From: Thiotrichales bacterium | Lineage (GTDB): Bacteria > Pseudomonadota > Gammaproteobacteria > Beggiatoales > Beggiatoaceae | Direction of reading: 5' to 3' | Assembly (NCBI GenBank): GCA_016745035.1 | Contig: JADGDE010000001.1 | Span: 720,507 to 784,506, forward strand | DNA: 64,000 bases | In this document: one piece after another, positions 25,236 to 34,846 of the stretch | How the letters are laid out: every line of letters begins with the position of its first letter | How positions within the stretch are numbered: position 1 is the stretch's first letter | Notes under the pieces: generated by a model | Database searches by the model: none | Told to the model about the DNA's origin: nothing | What the model saw: the letters and a program-made list of their open reading frames with translations, nothing else | Position numbers and translations under genes: made by a program

Positions 25236-27953
25236 TTAGGCGAGCAAGGTTTTGATTTGCTCATTTTCATCAACCAAACTGGCATATTTTTGATTATCGG
25301 CATAATACAAGCTGGCGCGGAGCAAATCATGGCGAATATCAAATAAATGATCACGATAATTATCCGCACTCAAAGGTAATTTATGCCCAAAAAGATGAAT
25401 GTAAACTTGCTCTAAGCGCCGCATATCTTGAGGTAAATTATCAAAATAATAAATCACATCGGGGCTGAGTTCTTTTTCATTTAGATTGGATAATACTTCT
25501 AAGGCATTGCCTTGGTTTGCCCTGCTCTCAGATTGTAAACCACGACTTAAACGTTGGAAAAATTCACGGTTTTCACGGCTTAAGTAAGTCACAGCAACCA
25601 AGGCGCGCTGCAAATGCTCATGGGCAATTTCGTGCAAAATTTTCAAAATTAAACTACGGGTAGTGTGTTTAGGCTCGTATTGTTCATACAATAAGGATAG
25701 CCCTTCAATATAAATATAATGCCGTAGCATTTGTCGTGATTTTTTCAAAAATAATTGCTGCTGTTCTGGCTCAAACAAGGGATAAATCAAGCTGAGGATC
25801 TCGAAACTTTGCTCAACGCTGATATGTTCATCAAATAAAATTTTAAGCAAGCTGGGTTTAGCCCCGACAATATGTTGTTGTAATAATTCCTTGCTTTCCT
25901 CAACCAAAGCCCGATCACTGCGCCCTAGCAATTGAATCAGCGGTTTCCAATCATCCACAGGGCTGCATTGTTTTAAGGCGCTCAATGCTGCAAGCTGCAT
26001 GTCTTTATTGGGGCTTTGCAGCGCAAGAATAAAACTGGGTTTGTAATTCTCTAGCTGTCCTTGTGACAATTGGATGTGCGCCTTAAAAGCAGCAAGGCGA
26101 ATATTGTCCCGCGTGTCTTGTAAAAACCGTTCTAAAACATTGTGATAGATATTTTGTTTTAACGCGCCCAATGCAGTTAGGTATTGTGCCAAGCCAGGTA
26201 AACTAGGATGGTGAATGCGCATCAGTAAACGTTTTTCTAATTCTGATTTGTACCAGTAATGAGGGTGATGGTGCAAAAATAGACAACTAGCAATAAATAC
26301 CTCAGGGCTGGGGTGCTGTAAGAAATGCTCGATTTCTATCATGGTATTTTTATTTGGATAAGGGGCTTTATCCAAGGCTTTAATCAATTGCGATAGAATT
26401 TGCGGGTGGCGTTCATATTCAAGCGCCAGTGCAATTTGTTGTTTGATTTCCTCTGAATCAGGTAAACCTGTCAAAGTGCGAATACAATAGCGCTTCACCG
26501 CTAAATTGTCCGCATGATTATTGCGCTGTAATAAGCGTCCCATCGGTTTAATAAAGTCACTGGCTTTAAGTAGACGAATCATTTCTAAGGCGGCAACCAC
26601 TTCTTTGGGCTTTTTACTTTCGAGTTTGGTTTCTACCATGCTCAGCAGGGCTTTTTCTTTCGCCACTTGGTTTTTACCAGCAAACAAGCGCTGATGTAAT
26701 AAACCAAACACGCCTTGGTTATAGGCAAGCCACTGCGGTAGCGCAACTAAAATACTCAAAGCTGAGAGTATCAAGGTTGCCAGCGCCAAATACAGTTCTA
26801 ATTGCGCGTGAGATAAATTATCACGCATAAAAATCAGGCTGACACTGGCGATAATGGTGGCAACAGGGAAGGCAATGCCATTGAGAAAAGCTTTGCTCGC
26901 TCCCCACATATTCGGTGGAATGGCATTGAATAATAAATTATTCGCCGGGGTGCGCAGCGCGCCGCGCATTTCTTGGTTCACAAAATGAGTAATCACCCCA
27001 GCGGTAAAACCAAAACGGAACAACAAACCTAAGGCGGCGATGGTCATCAAAATCGGGTGAATTAAATTACTCGCTCCCACACCTAATATAGGTAATAAAC
27101 GCGAAGTAACCACGATTTGAATCAGCAGCCAGGCTAAATTGCCAAATAACTCATAAACAGCAAAAAAACTGGCGCGGTCGGTGGCATCGGGATATTCCGC
27201 CGGATAAATAATCGCCTGATATTGATATTCCATGAATTTACTGGCAATCACAAATAAAATCATGCCGAGGGTCATGTAGCTCATCAAGCGCGAATGTAAG
27301 ATATAGCTAGAGGCGCTTTTTAATTCTTGCATCGCACTGCGCCCTTGGCTAAAACGGTTGTGAGCGCTGCGCACGGGGGTGAGGTGATGATTGATTTTTT
27401 TTAGTAAAATCAGCGCGAGCACATAGGCTAAGGCGGTTAGTGATAGCAGCCAACCAGGATCGGGAATCAGTTGCAATAAACCCAATAGGCTCGCGCCGCC
27501 TAAAGCGCCACCAATAGGTAATCCTGTGTTGATCAAGCTGGTGACGCGTTTGAGCTGTACGCTAGTAAAATAGGCGGCCACCACTGTGGCAAGGTGAATG
27601 GTAATGAGAATATAACTTAAGAAAAAACCGACGAAAAACAGCCCATAAACCCATTTCAAATCCAAATCAAATAAATGCCAAGTAATGACAATAAACACGC
27701 TGGAAATACTGAATAAAAAGGTTAGCAATTGCAGCTCGGGGAGGCGTTTGCTGTAATGGGCATAGGCAAAAAAAGCAAACATCGCCAAGGTGTCGATGAT
27801 CATAAACACATGCGGCAACACATGCCCGCCTAAGTGCTCAATCAGCAAAGTCATGCCGACACTGCGTGAAATACTGGCTCCAAACGAAAACAGCAGCATG
27901 ACGCTAAAAAAATAGCCGACTGCTAAGCGTTCATTGGGTTTGATAGGAAACAA
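25236..27953 (-). CDS. TLC/MFS-type nucleotide transporter-like protein with C-terminal HEAT repeats
   Basis: About 905 residues: the first 430 form 11-12 membrane helices with the ADP/ATP-translocase (TLC)/MFS-like pattern (SVMLLFSFGASISRSVG, INTGLPIGGALGGASLLGL, RGALRTPANNLLFNAIPPN). The rest is a soluble alpha-helical solenoid of HEAT-like repeats (VAALEMIRLLKAS, QLAALSALKQCSPVDDWKPLI). The start is a TTG either at 27962 or, better spaced from AAAAGG, at 27953. Family members in obligate intracellular bacteria exchange nucleotides, but free-living relatives with a HEAT tail have no settled substrate. The squalene synthase gene ends 17 bases or more upstream, so they probably form an operon. 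Confidence 0.8.
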   Translation of the reverse strand: MFPIKPNERLAVGYFFSVMLLFSFGASISRSVGMTLLIEHLGGHVLPHVFMIIDTLAMFAFFAYAHYSKRLPELQLLTFLFSISSVFIVITWHLFDLDLKWVYGLFFVGFFLSYILITIHLATVVAAYFTSVQLKRVTSLINTGLPIGGALGGASLLGLLQLIPDPGWLLSLTALAYVLALILLKKINHHLTPVRSAHNRFSQGRSAMQELKSASSYILHSRLMSYMTLGMILFVIASKFMEYQYQAIIYPAEYPDATDRASFFAVYELFGNLAWLLIQIVVTSRLLPILGVGASNLIHPILMTIAALGLLFRFGFTAGVITHFVNQEMRGALRTPANNLLFNAIPPNMWGASKAFLNGIAFPVATIIASVSLIFMRDNLSHAQLELYLALATLILSALSILVALPQWLAYNQGVFGLLHQRLFAGKNQVAKEKALLSMVETKLESKKPKEVVAALEMIRLLKASDFIKPMGRLLQRNNHADNLAVKRYCIRTLTGLPDSEEIKQQIALALEYERHPQILSQLIKALDKAPYPNKNTMIEIEHFLQHPSPEVFIASCLFLHHHPHYWYKSELEKRLLMRIHHPSLPGLAQYLTALGALKQNIYHNVLERFLQDTRDNIRLAAFKAHIQLSQGQLENYKPSFILALQSPNKDMQLAALSALKQCSPVDDWKPLIQLLGRSDRALVEESKELLQQHIVGAKPSLLKILFDEHISVEQSFEILSLIYPLFEPEQQQLFLKKSRQMLRHYIYIEGLSLLYEQYEPKHTTRSLILKILHEIAHEHLQRALVAVTYLSRENREFFQRLSRGLQSESRANQGNALEVLSNLNEKELSPDVIYYFDNLPQDMRRLEQVYIHLFGHKLPLSADNYRDHLFDIRHDLLRASLYYADNQKYASLVDENEQIKTLLA

Positions 27954-27979
27954 TGATCCCAAGCCTTTTGTTGACGGTT

Positions 27980-29071
27980 TTAAGGTAACGACGTGGATGT
28001 CGTTGCGTCTATACTTATCTTACGCAAAGGTGCTGTCCAATGCTGGTATAACTGTTCGATACGTTTATCATTGCCAATCCAAAAATAGCTTAGCAGTACG
28101 ACCAAACGCACTTGATGGCGCGATATTTTTACCTGTTCGGGGCGATAAAACCCCTTTTGTTTGGCAATATTACGCAAGGTTAATACCGCCATTGCAATCG
28201 CCCATAAACAAAAACGCCGAATGCCCCGCTCTTTTCGAGGGATTAACAAACTATACGCCAGCGCTTGATCTAATTGGGCAACCGTTAAGCTAACTAAACT
28301 CAAAATTCCCCGACGAAAAGCCGGATGGGCTTCGCCTGCCTTGCAAGTTGCTGTCCCTAATGTCTCTAAATCAAAACCCGCTTGTGAAAAAACATCGGCA
28401 GGCAGCCAGCAAATGCCCCGTTCTCTATCATCCCAAATGTCTTTGAGAATATTGGTCATTTGCAGCCCTTGTCCAAACGCCACCGCTCTAGCGCTTAAAC
28501 CCGCCTTTTGCGCCTGAATCTCAGCACTGTGGTCGCAAAATAACTCGCATAGCATCTCGCCGACCACGCCAGCGACATAATAGCAATATTGCCCTAAGTC
28601 CTCGCTTGTTGCTAAGCCTTGAAAACCGCGCAGCTCTTGTTGGCGCTGAAATTCTGCCATGCCCTCGGACATAATCTGCACACAACGAATCAGGGCTTGT
28701 TGCTGCACAGCGCTAAGGCTGTTGGTAATACATAAGACTTTTTCCGTTTCTGCTAATAAATCTAATTCCGCCTCAGAGGTTTCATCCGCAAGCGCAGGTA
28801 CTATGGCTGCTGTAAACGCTTTAATCGCTTGTTGCTGGTTCAAAACAGCTAAAAACTGTTGATTAAAATCAGTTTTGGCTTCGGGGCTAAGGGCAATGTC
28901 ATCTTCGATGGTGTCAGCAATTCGGCACAATAAATAGGCATTGCCGACGCTGATTTGTAAAGCTTGGGGGAGTTGCGGAATCGTCAGCGCAAAACTACGG
29001 GAAACGCGATGTAAACTCTGCTGCTGATAGGCTAGGGCAATGGTTTGTGCGGATGTCAATGAGGTTTGCAA
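27980..29071 (-). CDS. Squalene/phytoene synthase family enzyme (squalene synthase-like)
   Basis: The 363-residue head-to-head prenyltransferase has SRSFALTIPQLP near residue 25, the first aspartate-rich motif in LCRIADTIEDD (about 48-58), YCYYVAGVVGEMLCELF and the second aspartate motif NILKDIWDDRERGICWLP. This pattern is closer to eukaryote-type squalene synthases than to CrtB, so squalene (from two farnesyl diphosphates) is the likely product, leading to hopanoids or sterols. No hopene cyclase is in the window. No ATG is available: the start is TTG at 29071, since an in-frame stop lies 21 bases upstream. It is upstream of, and probably cotranscribed with, the transporter-like gene. Confidence 0.88.
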   Translation of the reverse strand: MQTSLTSAQTIALAYQQQSLHRVSRSFALTIPQLPQALQISVGNAYLLCRIADTIEDDIALSPEAKTDFNQQFLAVLNQQQAIKAFTAAIVPALADETSEAELDLLAETEKVLCITNSLSAVQQQALIRCVQIMSEGMAEFQRQQELRGFQGLATSEDLGQYCYYVAGVVGEMLCELFCDHSAEIQAQKAGLSARAVAFGQGLQMTNILKDIWDDRERGICWLPADVFSQAGFDLETLGTATCKAGEAHPAFRRGILSLVSLTVAQLDQALAYSLLIPRKERGIRRFCLWAIAMAVLTLRNIAKQKGFYRPEQVKISRHQVRLVVLLSYFWIGNDKRIEQLYQHWTAPLRKISIDATTSTSLP

Positions 29072-29220
29072 AACAGGGTTAGCACTCTAGTAGGCATAAA
29101 TAAGGCGTAGATGTACAGATAATTGCACACCTTGAATTGTCTCAACGGCTTGGACACGGTTATTTTAACTGATAAGACGCACCTGAGCAGCTCTAAAAGT
29201 GGGCTATATCGGCTGCAAAG

Positions 29221-29619
29221 CTATCTATTTTCATCGAGTATGGCAGGTTTTATATCTAATAGTGGGGTTTTGTGCAAACAATCCAGCCCACGGACAAAAA
29301 TACGTCGCCCGCGAATTTTCTCAATTTTTATAATCGCCGCGCCAATAGGATTCGGTCGATGCGGACTTCTTAAAGCGAAAGTGCCTGAAAGCTCTCTGGT
29401 TTTGCGCGAAGGTTGTTGATATTTTTTTCTATCGACTTGCTCAAACCAATACATAATTAATATTTTTTGGTTTTTTTTCAGCCCCAATAAGCCTTGTTTA
29501 AATTTTTTCTTCAATACCAGTTGGCAAAGTTGCTGGTTTTGTCGAATATTTCTCGGGCATTCGGCAATGGTTTTATAAGGGGTTTTGATATGTCCTATGG
29601 CTTTGAGTGTTGCGGTCAT
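29221..29619 (-). CDS. trmO: tRNA m6t6A37 methyltransferase TrmO
   Basis: The 132-residue protein is the core TrmO/UPF0066 (YaeB, TsaA) domain. It contains AIGHIKTPYKT at the start, the SAM-binding GTFALRSPHRPNPIG motif in the middle and LDIKPAI near the end. It methylates N6-threonylcarbamoyladenosine at position 37 of tRNA-Thr. It lacks the C-terminal extension of E. coli TrmO. The ATG at 29619 follows the gmhA stop by 2 bases; a TTG at 29631 is less likely. Confidence 0.9.
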   Translation of the reverse strand: MTATLKAIGHIKTPYKTIAECPRNIRQNQQLCQLVLKKKFKQGLLGLKKNQKILIMYWFEQVDRKKYQQPSRKTRELSGTFALRSPHRPNPIGAAIIKIEKIRGRRIFVRGLDCLHKTPLLDIKPAILDENR

Positions 29620-29621
29620 GT

Positions 29622-30185
29622 TCAGTCCCAAGCATCTTCAACTAATTGACAGAGAATATGCCCAACTAAAATATGCATTTCTTGAATCCGTGGGGTATTG
29701 TCCGAGGGCACACACAAACATTGCTCCGCCATCTGTTTGAGTTGACCGCCCTTAGCCCCTGTCAAGCCAACCGTATATAAACCTTGCTGCTGAGCCAGTG
29801 TTATCGCGGTCAAGACGTTTTCGCTATTGCCGCTGGTAGAAATCCCGATAAGCATATCGCCCGCTTGTCCATAGGCCTCAACTTGGCGCGCAAACAATTT
29901 GGCATAGCCATAATCATTGGCAATCGCGGTAAGACTGGCATCATTCACATTCAGGGCAATCGCAGGCAGAGCGCGGCGCTGTTTTAAAAAGCGCCCAACC
30001 AACTCAGCGGCAATATGTTGGGCATCAGCCGCTGAACCGCCATTGCCACAAATCAATAGTTTGCCACCTTGCTGATAAGTGTTAATTAAACGCTGGGCGA
30101 GTTGTTCTATCTCAGGGCTAAGCGCGGCTAAGGCTTCGATAGTGCTAAGGTGTTCGCTGATACTCGCGGCAATGACTGAGTGCAT
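29622..30185 (-). CDS. gmhA: Phosphoheptose isomerase
   Basis: This 187-residue SIS-domain enzyme converts sedoheptulose 7-phosphate to D-glycero-D-manno-heptose 7-phosphate for LPS inner core. Motifs are LICGNGGSAADAQHIAAELVGRF, GISTSGNSENVLTAI and MHILVGHILCQLVE. The alternative DiaA (replication initiation regulator) shares the fold, and the distinction from sequence alone is not absolute. It is 3 bases after the CnoX-like gene and 2 bases before trmO. Confidence 0.88.
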   Translation of the reverse strand: MHSVIAASISEHLSTIEALAALSPEIEQLAQRLINTYQQGGKLLICGNGGSAADAQHIAAELVGRFLKQRRALPAIALNVNDASLTAIANDYGYAKLFARQVEAYGQAGDMLIGISTSGNSENVLTAITLAQQQGLYTVGLTGAKGGQLKQMAEQCLCVPSDNTPRIQEMHILVGHILCQLVEDAWD

Positions 30186-30188
30186 GAT

Positions 30189-31043
30189 TTAATTTAATAA
30201 GGTTTGTAATTGGTTGCGATATGTTGCCACTAAAGGATTGTCGCCAAGCAAACGAAATAGCTGCTGTAACAAAGCTTTTTCGGCATCGGTGGGGGTTTTG
30301 TCTAACAAGAGGGCAAACGCCGCTTCGAGCTGGTCGGTCATGACATAGTGGGCGACTAATTCTTGTTTGGCTATCAATAAGTCAGGCTCGGTTTGCGCCC
30401 GCGTAATTAAACCTGCTTCATCTAATTCAATCGCCTGTACGAGTTTGAAAAAGTATAAACGCGCTTGCATTTGTAGAATTTCAGGATCTTGATTAACTGG
30501 CGAGGGCAGGGCGTTTAGGAGCTTGTCGGCTTCCTCAATACGCTGCTCGTGCATTAAGAGTTTCGCCAGCGCCAAGGGTAAACGCGGGTTATCTGGGTCA
30601 TCAATAATGGCCTCGGCAATTTTGCCATAAGCCGCTTCTTGCTGGTTTTGACTATATAAGGCTAAGGCTTCTGCCAGCGTTTGGTCAGAAACCCGACTAA
30701 TATGGGCTTCAATCAGTTGTTTTAGTGCCGCTTCGTCTTGAAAACCGTGCAAACTCGCCTGAACTTGTCCACGTCGGAATAATTTTAAAGTCGGCACGCT
30801 GCTGATGCCATATTCCTTGGTGCAAATGACTTCGGTTTCGGTATCGACATTAATCAGCAAAAATTTGCCCTGATAATTGTGTACTAACTGATCCAACAGC
30901 GGATATTGGCGCAAACAAGGTCCAGCCTTTTTTGACCAAAAATTCACCAACACCGGGCCTTTTTCAGAATTATCTAGCACCAAGGCCTTAAAGCTTTCAT
31001 CGGTTGCGGCGTGAATAAAAGCCGATTCAATGTTTTCAATCAT
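30189..31043 (-). CDS. cnoX: CnoX-like thioredoxin-fold/TPR co-chaperone
   Basis: The 284-residue protein combines an N-terminal thioredoxin domain (residues 1-110) with a C-terminal TPR-like helical region. The thioredoxin active site reads WSKKAGPC: the first cysteine of CxxC is replaced by Ala, so it cannot do normal dithiol exchange, as with several CnoX/YbbN proteins. Chaperedoxins of this type protect substrates and deliver them to GroEL/DnaK. The ATG at 31043 has GGGAGG 8 bases upstream, inside the pyrB 3' end, and overlaps pyrB by 8 bases. Confidence 0.85.
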   Translation of the reverse strand: MIENIESAFIHAATDESFKALVLDNSEKGPVLVNFWSKKAGPCLRQYPLLDQLVHNYQGKFLLINVDTETEVICTKEYGISSVPTLKLFRRGQVQASLHGFQDEAALKQLIEAHISRVSDQTLAEALALYSQNQQEAAYGKIAEAIIDDPDNPRLPLALAKLLMHEQRIEEADKLLNALPSPVNQDPEILQMQARLYFFKLVQAIELDEAGLITRAQTEPDLLIAKQELVAHYVMTDQLEAAFALLLDKTPTDAEKALLQQLFRLLGDNPLVATYRNQLQTLLN

Positions 31044-31998
31044 GCTCACCGCCTCCCATGACCATTGCCATCACTGCCATGCGCACAGCAATACCGTTGC
31101 TGACTTGGCGCAAAATCACCGAGCGCGGCCCATCAACAATACTGGATTCGATTTCAACGCCGCGATTAATTGGGCCCGGGTGCATCACAATAGCATCGGG
31201 ATGGGTTAGCTCCAACATCGATTCGGTTAATCCATATTGGTTAAAATATTCGCGTTCGCTAGGCAATAAAGCGCTGCTCATGCGCTCGCGTTGTAAGCGT
31301 AACATCACCACCACATCAACATCTTTAATACCTTGGCGTAAATCGGTATAAGGCACAGCACCCAAAGCTTCCATCCCCATCGGCATCAAGGTTTGTGGGG
31401 CAACGGCGCGGATTTCACTCACGCCTAAGGTACTTAAAGCATGGCATAAAGAGCGCGCCACCCGTGAGTGTAAAATATCGCCAACAATTGCCACCCGTAA
31501 TGGGGTAAAATCGCCCTTTTGCTGTTGGATGGTCAAAACATCTAACATCGCTTGGGTGGGGTGTTCGTGACAACCATCGCCCGCATTAACGATATGCACA
31601 TGCGGTGAGACGTGTTCGGCCATAAAATACGCCGCACCGCTGTCGGCATGACGTACCACAAACATATCGCAAAACATCGCCTCTAAGTTTTGCAGCATAT
31701 CGGTGAGCGATTCGCCCTTGCTGGTCGAGGATGCGTTGATATTAAAATTGATCACGTCAGCCGAGAGTTTTTTTGCCGCTAACTCAAAGGTGGTACGGGT
31801 ACGGGTGCTGGGTTCAAAAAACAGGTTTAATACAGTTTTGCCACGCAACAGCGGCACTTTACGGATGGTTTTCTTTTTGGCTTTAATAAAAGACGAGGCG
31901 GTTTTGAGAATTTGTTTTAATAAAGGGCGCGGTAACCCCTCAATCTGAAGGAAATGTCGCAGCTGTCCATGTTGATCAAATTGAATATTATTGCGCAT
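31036..31998 (-). CDS. pyrB: Aspartate carbamoyltransferase catalytic subunit
   Basis: The 320-residue enzyme condenses carbamoyl phosphate and aspartate in pyrimidine synthesis. The carbamoyl phosphate motif [12 protein letters not shown] is at residues 61-72, with [15 protein letters not shown] and [11 protein letters not shown] also present. No pyrC-like or regulatory pyrI gene lies alongside. A divergent rsmB begins 109 bases away, so the space between holds both promoters. PyrD for the same pathway is elsewhere in the window. Confidence 0.97.
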   Translation of the reverse strand: MRNNIQFDQHGQLRHFLQIEGLPRPLLKQILKTASSFIKAKKKTIRKVPLLRGKTVLNLFFEPSTRTRTTFELAAKKLSADVINFNINASSTSKGESLTDMLQNLEAMFCDMFVVRHADSGAAYFMAEHVSPHVHIVNAGDGCHEHPTQAMLDVLTIQQQKGDFTPLRVAIVGDILHSRVARSLCHALSTLGVSEIRAVAPQTLMPMGMEALGAVPYTDLRQGIKDVDVVVMLRLQRERMSSALLPSEREYFNQYGLTESMLELTHPDAIVMHPGPINRGVEIESSIVDGPRSVILRQVSNGIAVRMAVMAMVMGGGEHD

Positions 31999-32107
31999 AA
32001 GCTCACATCAAAGGTTATCGGCTCGCCCTGTGGTATCAAAGCCGTTATTCATCACTTTTAAACGGGCAGGCTAAGGCTATCATGTCCGCCCCATTGGAAC
32101 AATCACT

Positions 32108-33409
32108 ATGTCTCATATGACTCGCCATTTGACGCTGGAGGTCTTGCTTGCCGTCTTAGAACAAGGGCAATCTTTGGATAAAGCCTTAGCGATGTACTTG
32201 CCCAAACTTGAAGATGTGCGCGAACAACGCTTATTACAAGCCCTGAGTTATGGCGTATTGCGGCGCTTACCTTTTCTCAAAGCTCTCTTAAAACCCTTGC
32301 TGAAAAAACCCTTAAAAGCCAAAGATCAAGACATGTACTATTTGCTGTGCCTTGGGGTCTATCAACATTTAGAAACCCGCATTCCTGCACACGCAGCAAC
32401 AGCAACCACAGTTGAAGTGGCGCGCTTACGCAAAAAAGCTTGGGCGACGGGGCTGATTAATGCGATTTTGCGTAATTTTGTCCGCCAAAAAGACAGCCTG
32501 CTTGCCGAGGCAGAAAAACAAGACTCGGCGCGTTTTGCCCACCCGCCGTGGTGGCTAAAACAAACTCAAAAAGACTGGGCAGAACATTGGCAACAACTGC
32601 TCGATGGCAATAATGAACATCCGCCTTTAAGCCTGCGGGTCAATGCCCTGCAAACCGACCGCGACAGCTACTTAGCCGCACTCGAGCAAGCCGAAATTGC
32701 TGCCAAGGCAAGCGCCTACAGCCCCGATGGCATTGTCCTAGACAAACCGGTGGACGTGCTGCGTTTACCCGATTTTGCTCAAGGCGCAGTCGCGGTACAA
32801 GACAGCTCGACCCAATTTGCTGCCCAATTACTCAAACCGCAAGTAGGCGAACGGGTGCTGGATGCCTGCGCTGCGCCGGGAGGGAAAACCGCGCATTTAC
32901 TTGCCCAAGCAAAGATAGACTTGTTAGCCCTCGATATTAGTGAGCAGCGTCTTGCCCAAGTCGAGGAAAACTGCCAGCGTTTACAATGTGAGTGCCAAAC
33001 CCAAGTTGGCGATGCCAGCACCGATACATGGTGGGATGGTAAACCGTTTGATGCCATCTTAGCTGACGTGCCTTGCTCGGCTAGCGGTGTGGTACGCCGT
33101 CATCCTGACATCAAATACCGCCGCCGGATTAACGACATTGCCCAGTTTGCCGAGCAACAAGGGCAAATCCTCGAAAACCTCTGGCAAATGCTTAAACCTG
33201 GCGGGCGCTTGCTCTATAGCACTTGCTCGATTTTTGCCGCCGAAAACCAACAACAAATCCAGCAGTTTTTAGCCAAGCAAGCCGATGCCGAATTAGTATC
33301 CTTAGATGTCAATTGGGGCATAGATACCGATTTTGGGCGGCAAATTTTACCGGGTGAGAGTTTAGAGCTTGATGGTTTTTTCTACAGCTTATTGCACAAA
33401 CAAGGATGA
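32108..33409 (+). CDS. rsmB: 16S rRNA m5C967 methyltransferase
   Basis: The 433-residue protein has an N-terminal NusB-like RNA-binding domain (1-140) and a C-terminal RsmB/NOP2 methyltransferase domain. SAM motif [14 protein letters not shown] is at about 253-266, with [18 protein letters not shown] (catalytic region) and [11 protein letters not shown] (Cys at about 370). It methylates C967 of 16S rRNA in helix 31. The mnmE gene starts 7 bases after the stop, so translation may be coupled. Confidence 0.95.
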   Translation: MSHMTRHLTLEVLLAVLEQGQSLDKALAMYLPKLEDVREQRLLQALSYGVLRRLPFLKALLKPLLKKPLKAKDQDMYYLLCLGVYQHLETRIPAHAATATTVEVARLRKKAWATGLINAILRNFVRQKDSLLAEAEKQDSARFAHPPWWLKQTQKDWAEHWQQLLDGNNEHPPLSLRVNALQTDRDSYLAALEQAEIAAKASAYSPDGIVLDKPVDVLRLPDFAQGAVAVQDSSTQFAAQLLKPQVGERVLDACAAPGGKTAHLLAQAKIDLLALDISEQRLAQVEENCQRLQCECQTQVGDASTDTWWDGKPFDAILADVPCSASGVVRRHPDIKYRRRINDIAQFAEQQGQILENLWQMLKPGGRLLYSTCSIFAAENQQQIQQFLAKQADAELVSLDVNWGIDTDFGRQILPGESLELDGFFYSLLHKQG

Positions 33410-33416
33410 GCAGCCC

Positions 33417-34751
33417 ATGCTAACAGACAAGGACAGCATCGCCGCGCTAGCAACCCCTAGCGGACGTGGCGGCATTGGTGTGGTGCGGGTCTCAGGCGAG
33501 CGCGCCCGCCTTGTTGCAGAACAAATCCTAGGCACAATCCCCGCGCCCCGTCGCGCTTTTTATACCGACTTCAAAGCCGCCGATGGCACAATTCTCGACC
33601 AAGGCATTGCCCTTTATTTCCCCGCCCCTGCCTCGTTTACGGGCGAAGATGTCTTAGAACTGCAAGGACACGGCGGCACGGTGGTGATGCAATTATTACT
33701 ACAAGCCGTGCTTGCCTGCGATGTCCGTGCCGCCCGCCCCGGTGAATTTTCCGAACGCGCATTTTTAAACGATAAAATTGATTTAGTCCAAGCCGAAGCA
33801 ATTGCTGACTTAATCGACAGCAGCACCGAACAAGCCGCCCGTTCAGCCCTGCGCTCCTTACAAGGCGATTTTTCCCAAGCCATTAGCGACTTAGTCGAAA
33901 AACTCACCCATTTACGCTGCTATATCGAAGCCGGAATTGATTTTCCTGATGAGGAAATCGACTTGCTTGCCGACGGGCAAGTATTAAAACAATTAGGACA
34001 ATTGTTAGACCTGCACGGACAAATTCAAGCCAAGGCCGAGCAAGGGCACTTATTGCGCGAAGGAATGCACTTGGTGCTAATTGGCGCGCCAAACACAGGT
34101 AAATCGAGTTTGCTCAACCGTCTCTCAGGGCGTGAAACCGCGATTGTCACCCCGATTGCAGGCACAACCCGCGACATTATCCGCGACAGCATCCAAATTG
34201 ACGGCTTACCGATTCACATCACCGATACCGCTGGGCTGCGCGATACCGACGACCCCGTCGAACAAGAAGGCATTCGCCGGGCTTTATCCGCTGTCCAAGA
34301 AGCCGACAGTGTTTTGCTATTGTGTGACGACCGCGATAGCGAAGACCCCAAGCCACCTGCGGACTTACCCGCCCACTGTCCGGTGTTAATTCTGCGCAAT
34401 AAATGCGATTTAAGCGGGCAGCCCGTGGGTTTTGATGCCGAGAAAAAACACCTACGTTTGTCGATTAAACAAGGCTTAGGTATCGATTTATTGGCCGATT
34501 GGCTCAAGCAACAAATGGGTTATCAGCAACAAAGCGAAGGCAGTTTTATGGCGCGCGAACGGCATTTGCAAGCGCTGACACAAAGCCTTGAGCATTTAGA
34601 AAATGCACAGTTACAAGCCGAGGCATATCAAGGCGAGCTTTGCGCCGAGGAGTTACGTTTAGCGCAGCAAGTGCTGGGGGAAATCACCGGGACTGTGAGT
34701 GCTGATGATTTATTAGGGCAGATATTTTCTAGTTTTTGTATTGGGAAATAG
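33417..34751 (+). CDS. mnmE: tRNA U34 modification GTPase MnmE
   Basis: The ATG at 33417 with AAGGATGAG upstream gives 444 residues; a longer frame from 33369 overlaps rsmB and is not preferred. MnmE with MnmG adds a carboxymethylaminomethyl group at tRNA wobble uridine. Seen are [21 protein letters not shown] (THF-binding start), [12 protein letters not shown], the Walker loop [12 protein letters not shown] at residues 223-234, [11 protein letters not shown] and the C-terminal CIGK motif with catalytic cysteine. The protein is full length. Confidence 0.97.
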   Translation: MLTDKDSIAALATPSGRGGIGVVRVSGERARLVAEQILGTIPAPRRAFYTDFKAADGTILDQGIALYFPAPASFTGEDVLELQGHGGTVVMQLLLQAVLACDVRAARPGEFSERAFLNDKIDLVQAEAIADLIDSSTEQAARSALRSLQGDFSQAISDLVEKLTHLRCYIEAGIDFPDEEIDLLADGQVLKQLGQLLDLHGQIQAKAEQGHLLREGMHLVLIGAPNTGKSSLLNRLSGRETAIVTPIAGTTRDIIRDSIQIDGLPIHITDTAGLRDTDDPVEQEGIRRALSAVQEADSVLLLCDDRDSEDPKPPADLPAHCPVLILRNKCDLSGQPVGFDAEKKHLRLSIKQGLGIDLLADWLKQQMGYQQQSEGSFMARERHLQALTQSLEHLENAQLQAEAYQGELCAEELRLAQQVLGEITGTVSADDLLGQIFSSFCIGK

Positions 34752-34765
34752 GCATACAACTAAGC

Positions 34766-34794
34766 ATAGAGCCGTCGCACTGCTACGGCTCTAT
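34766..34794. terminator. Perfect 10-bp inverted repeat downstream of mnmE
   Basis: ATAGAGCCGT pairs with ACGGCTCTAT around a 9-base loop. It lies between mnmE (plus) and a minus-strand gene ending at 34847, so it could end both transcripts. No clear T-run follows. Part of it is also the left copy of a 21-bp direct repeat. Confidence 0.5.
34771..34791 (+). repeat. Left copy of direct repeat flanking an accessory island
   Basis: The 21 bases begin GCCGTC and end with GCACTGCTACGGCTC. A second copy at 36461-36481 matches 19 of 21 (GCCTTA then the same 15 bases), in the same direction. The repeat lies inside the hairpin after mnmE. Confidence 0.6.
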
Positions 34795-34846
34795 CTAGTT
34801 AATAACTCTAAATTTTTAGGCTTCGATGTGGGAAATAAGTAATATT

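Noticed and set aside
33369-33416. Upstream start for mnmE at 33369
   Set aside because: It overlaps rsmB and adds 16 residues outside the family pattern; the ATG at 33417 has a good ribosome site.
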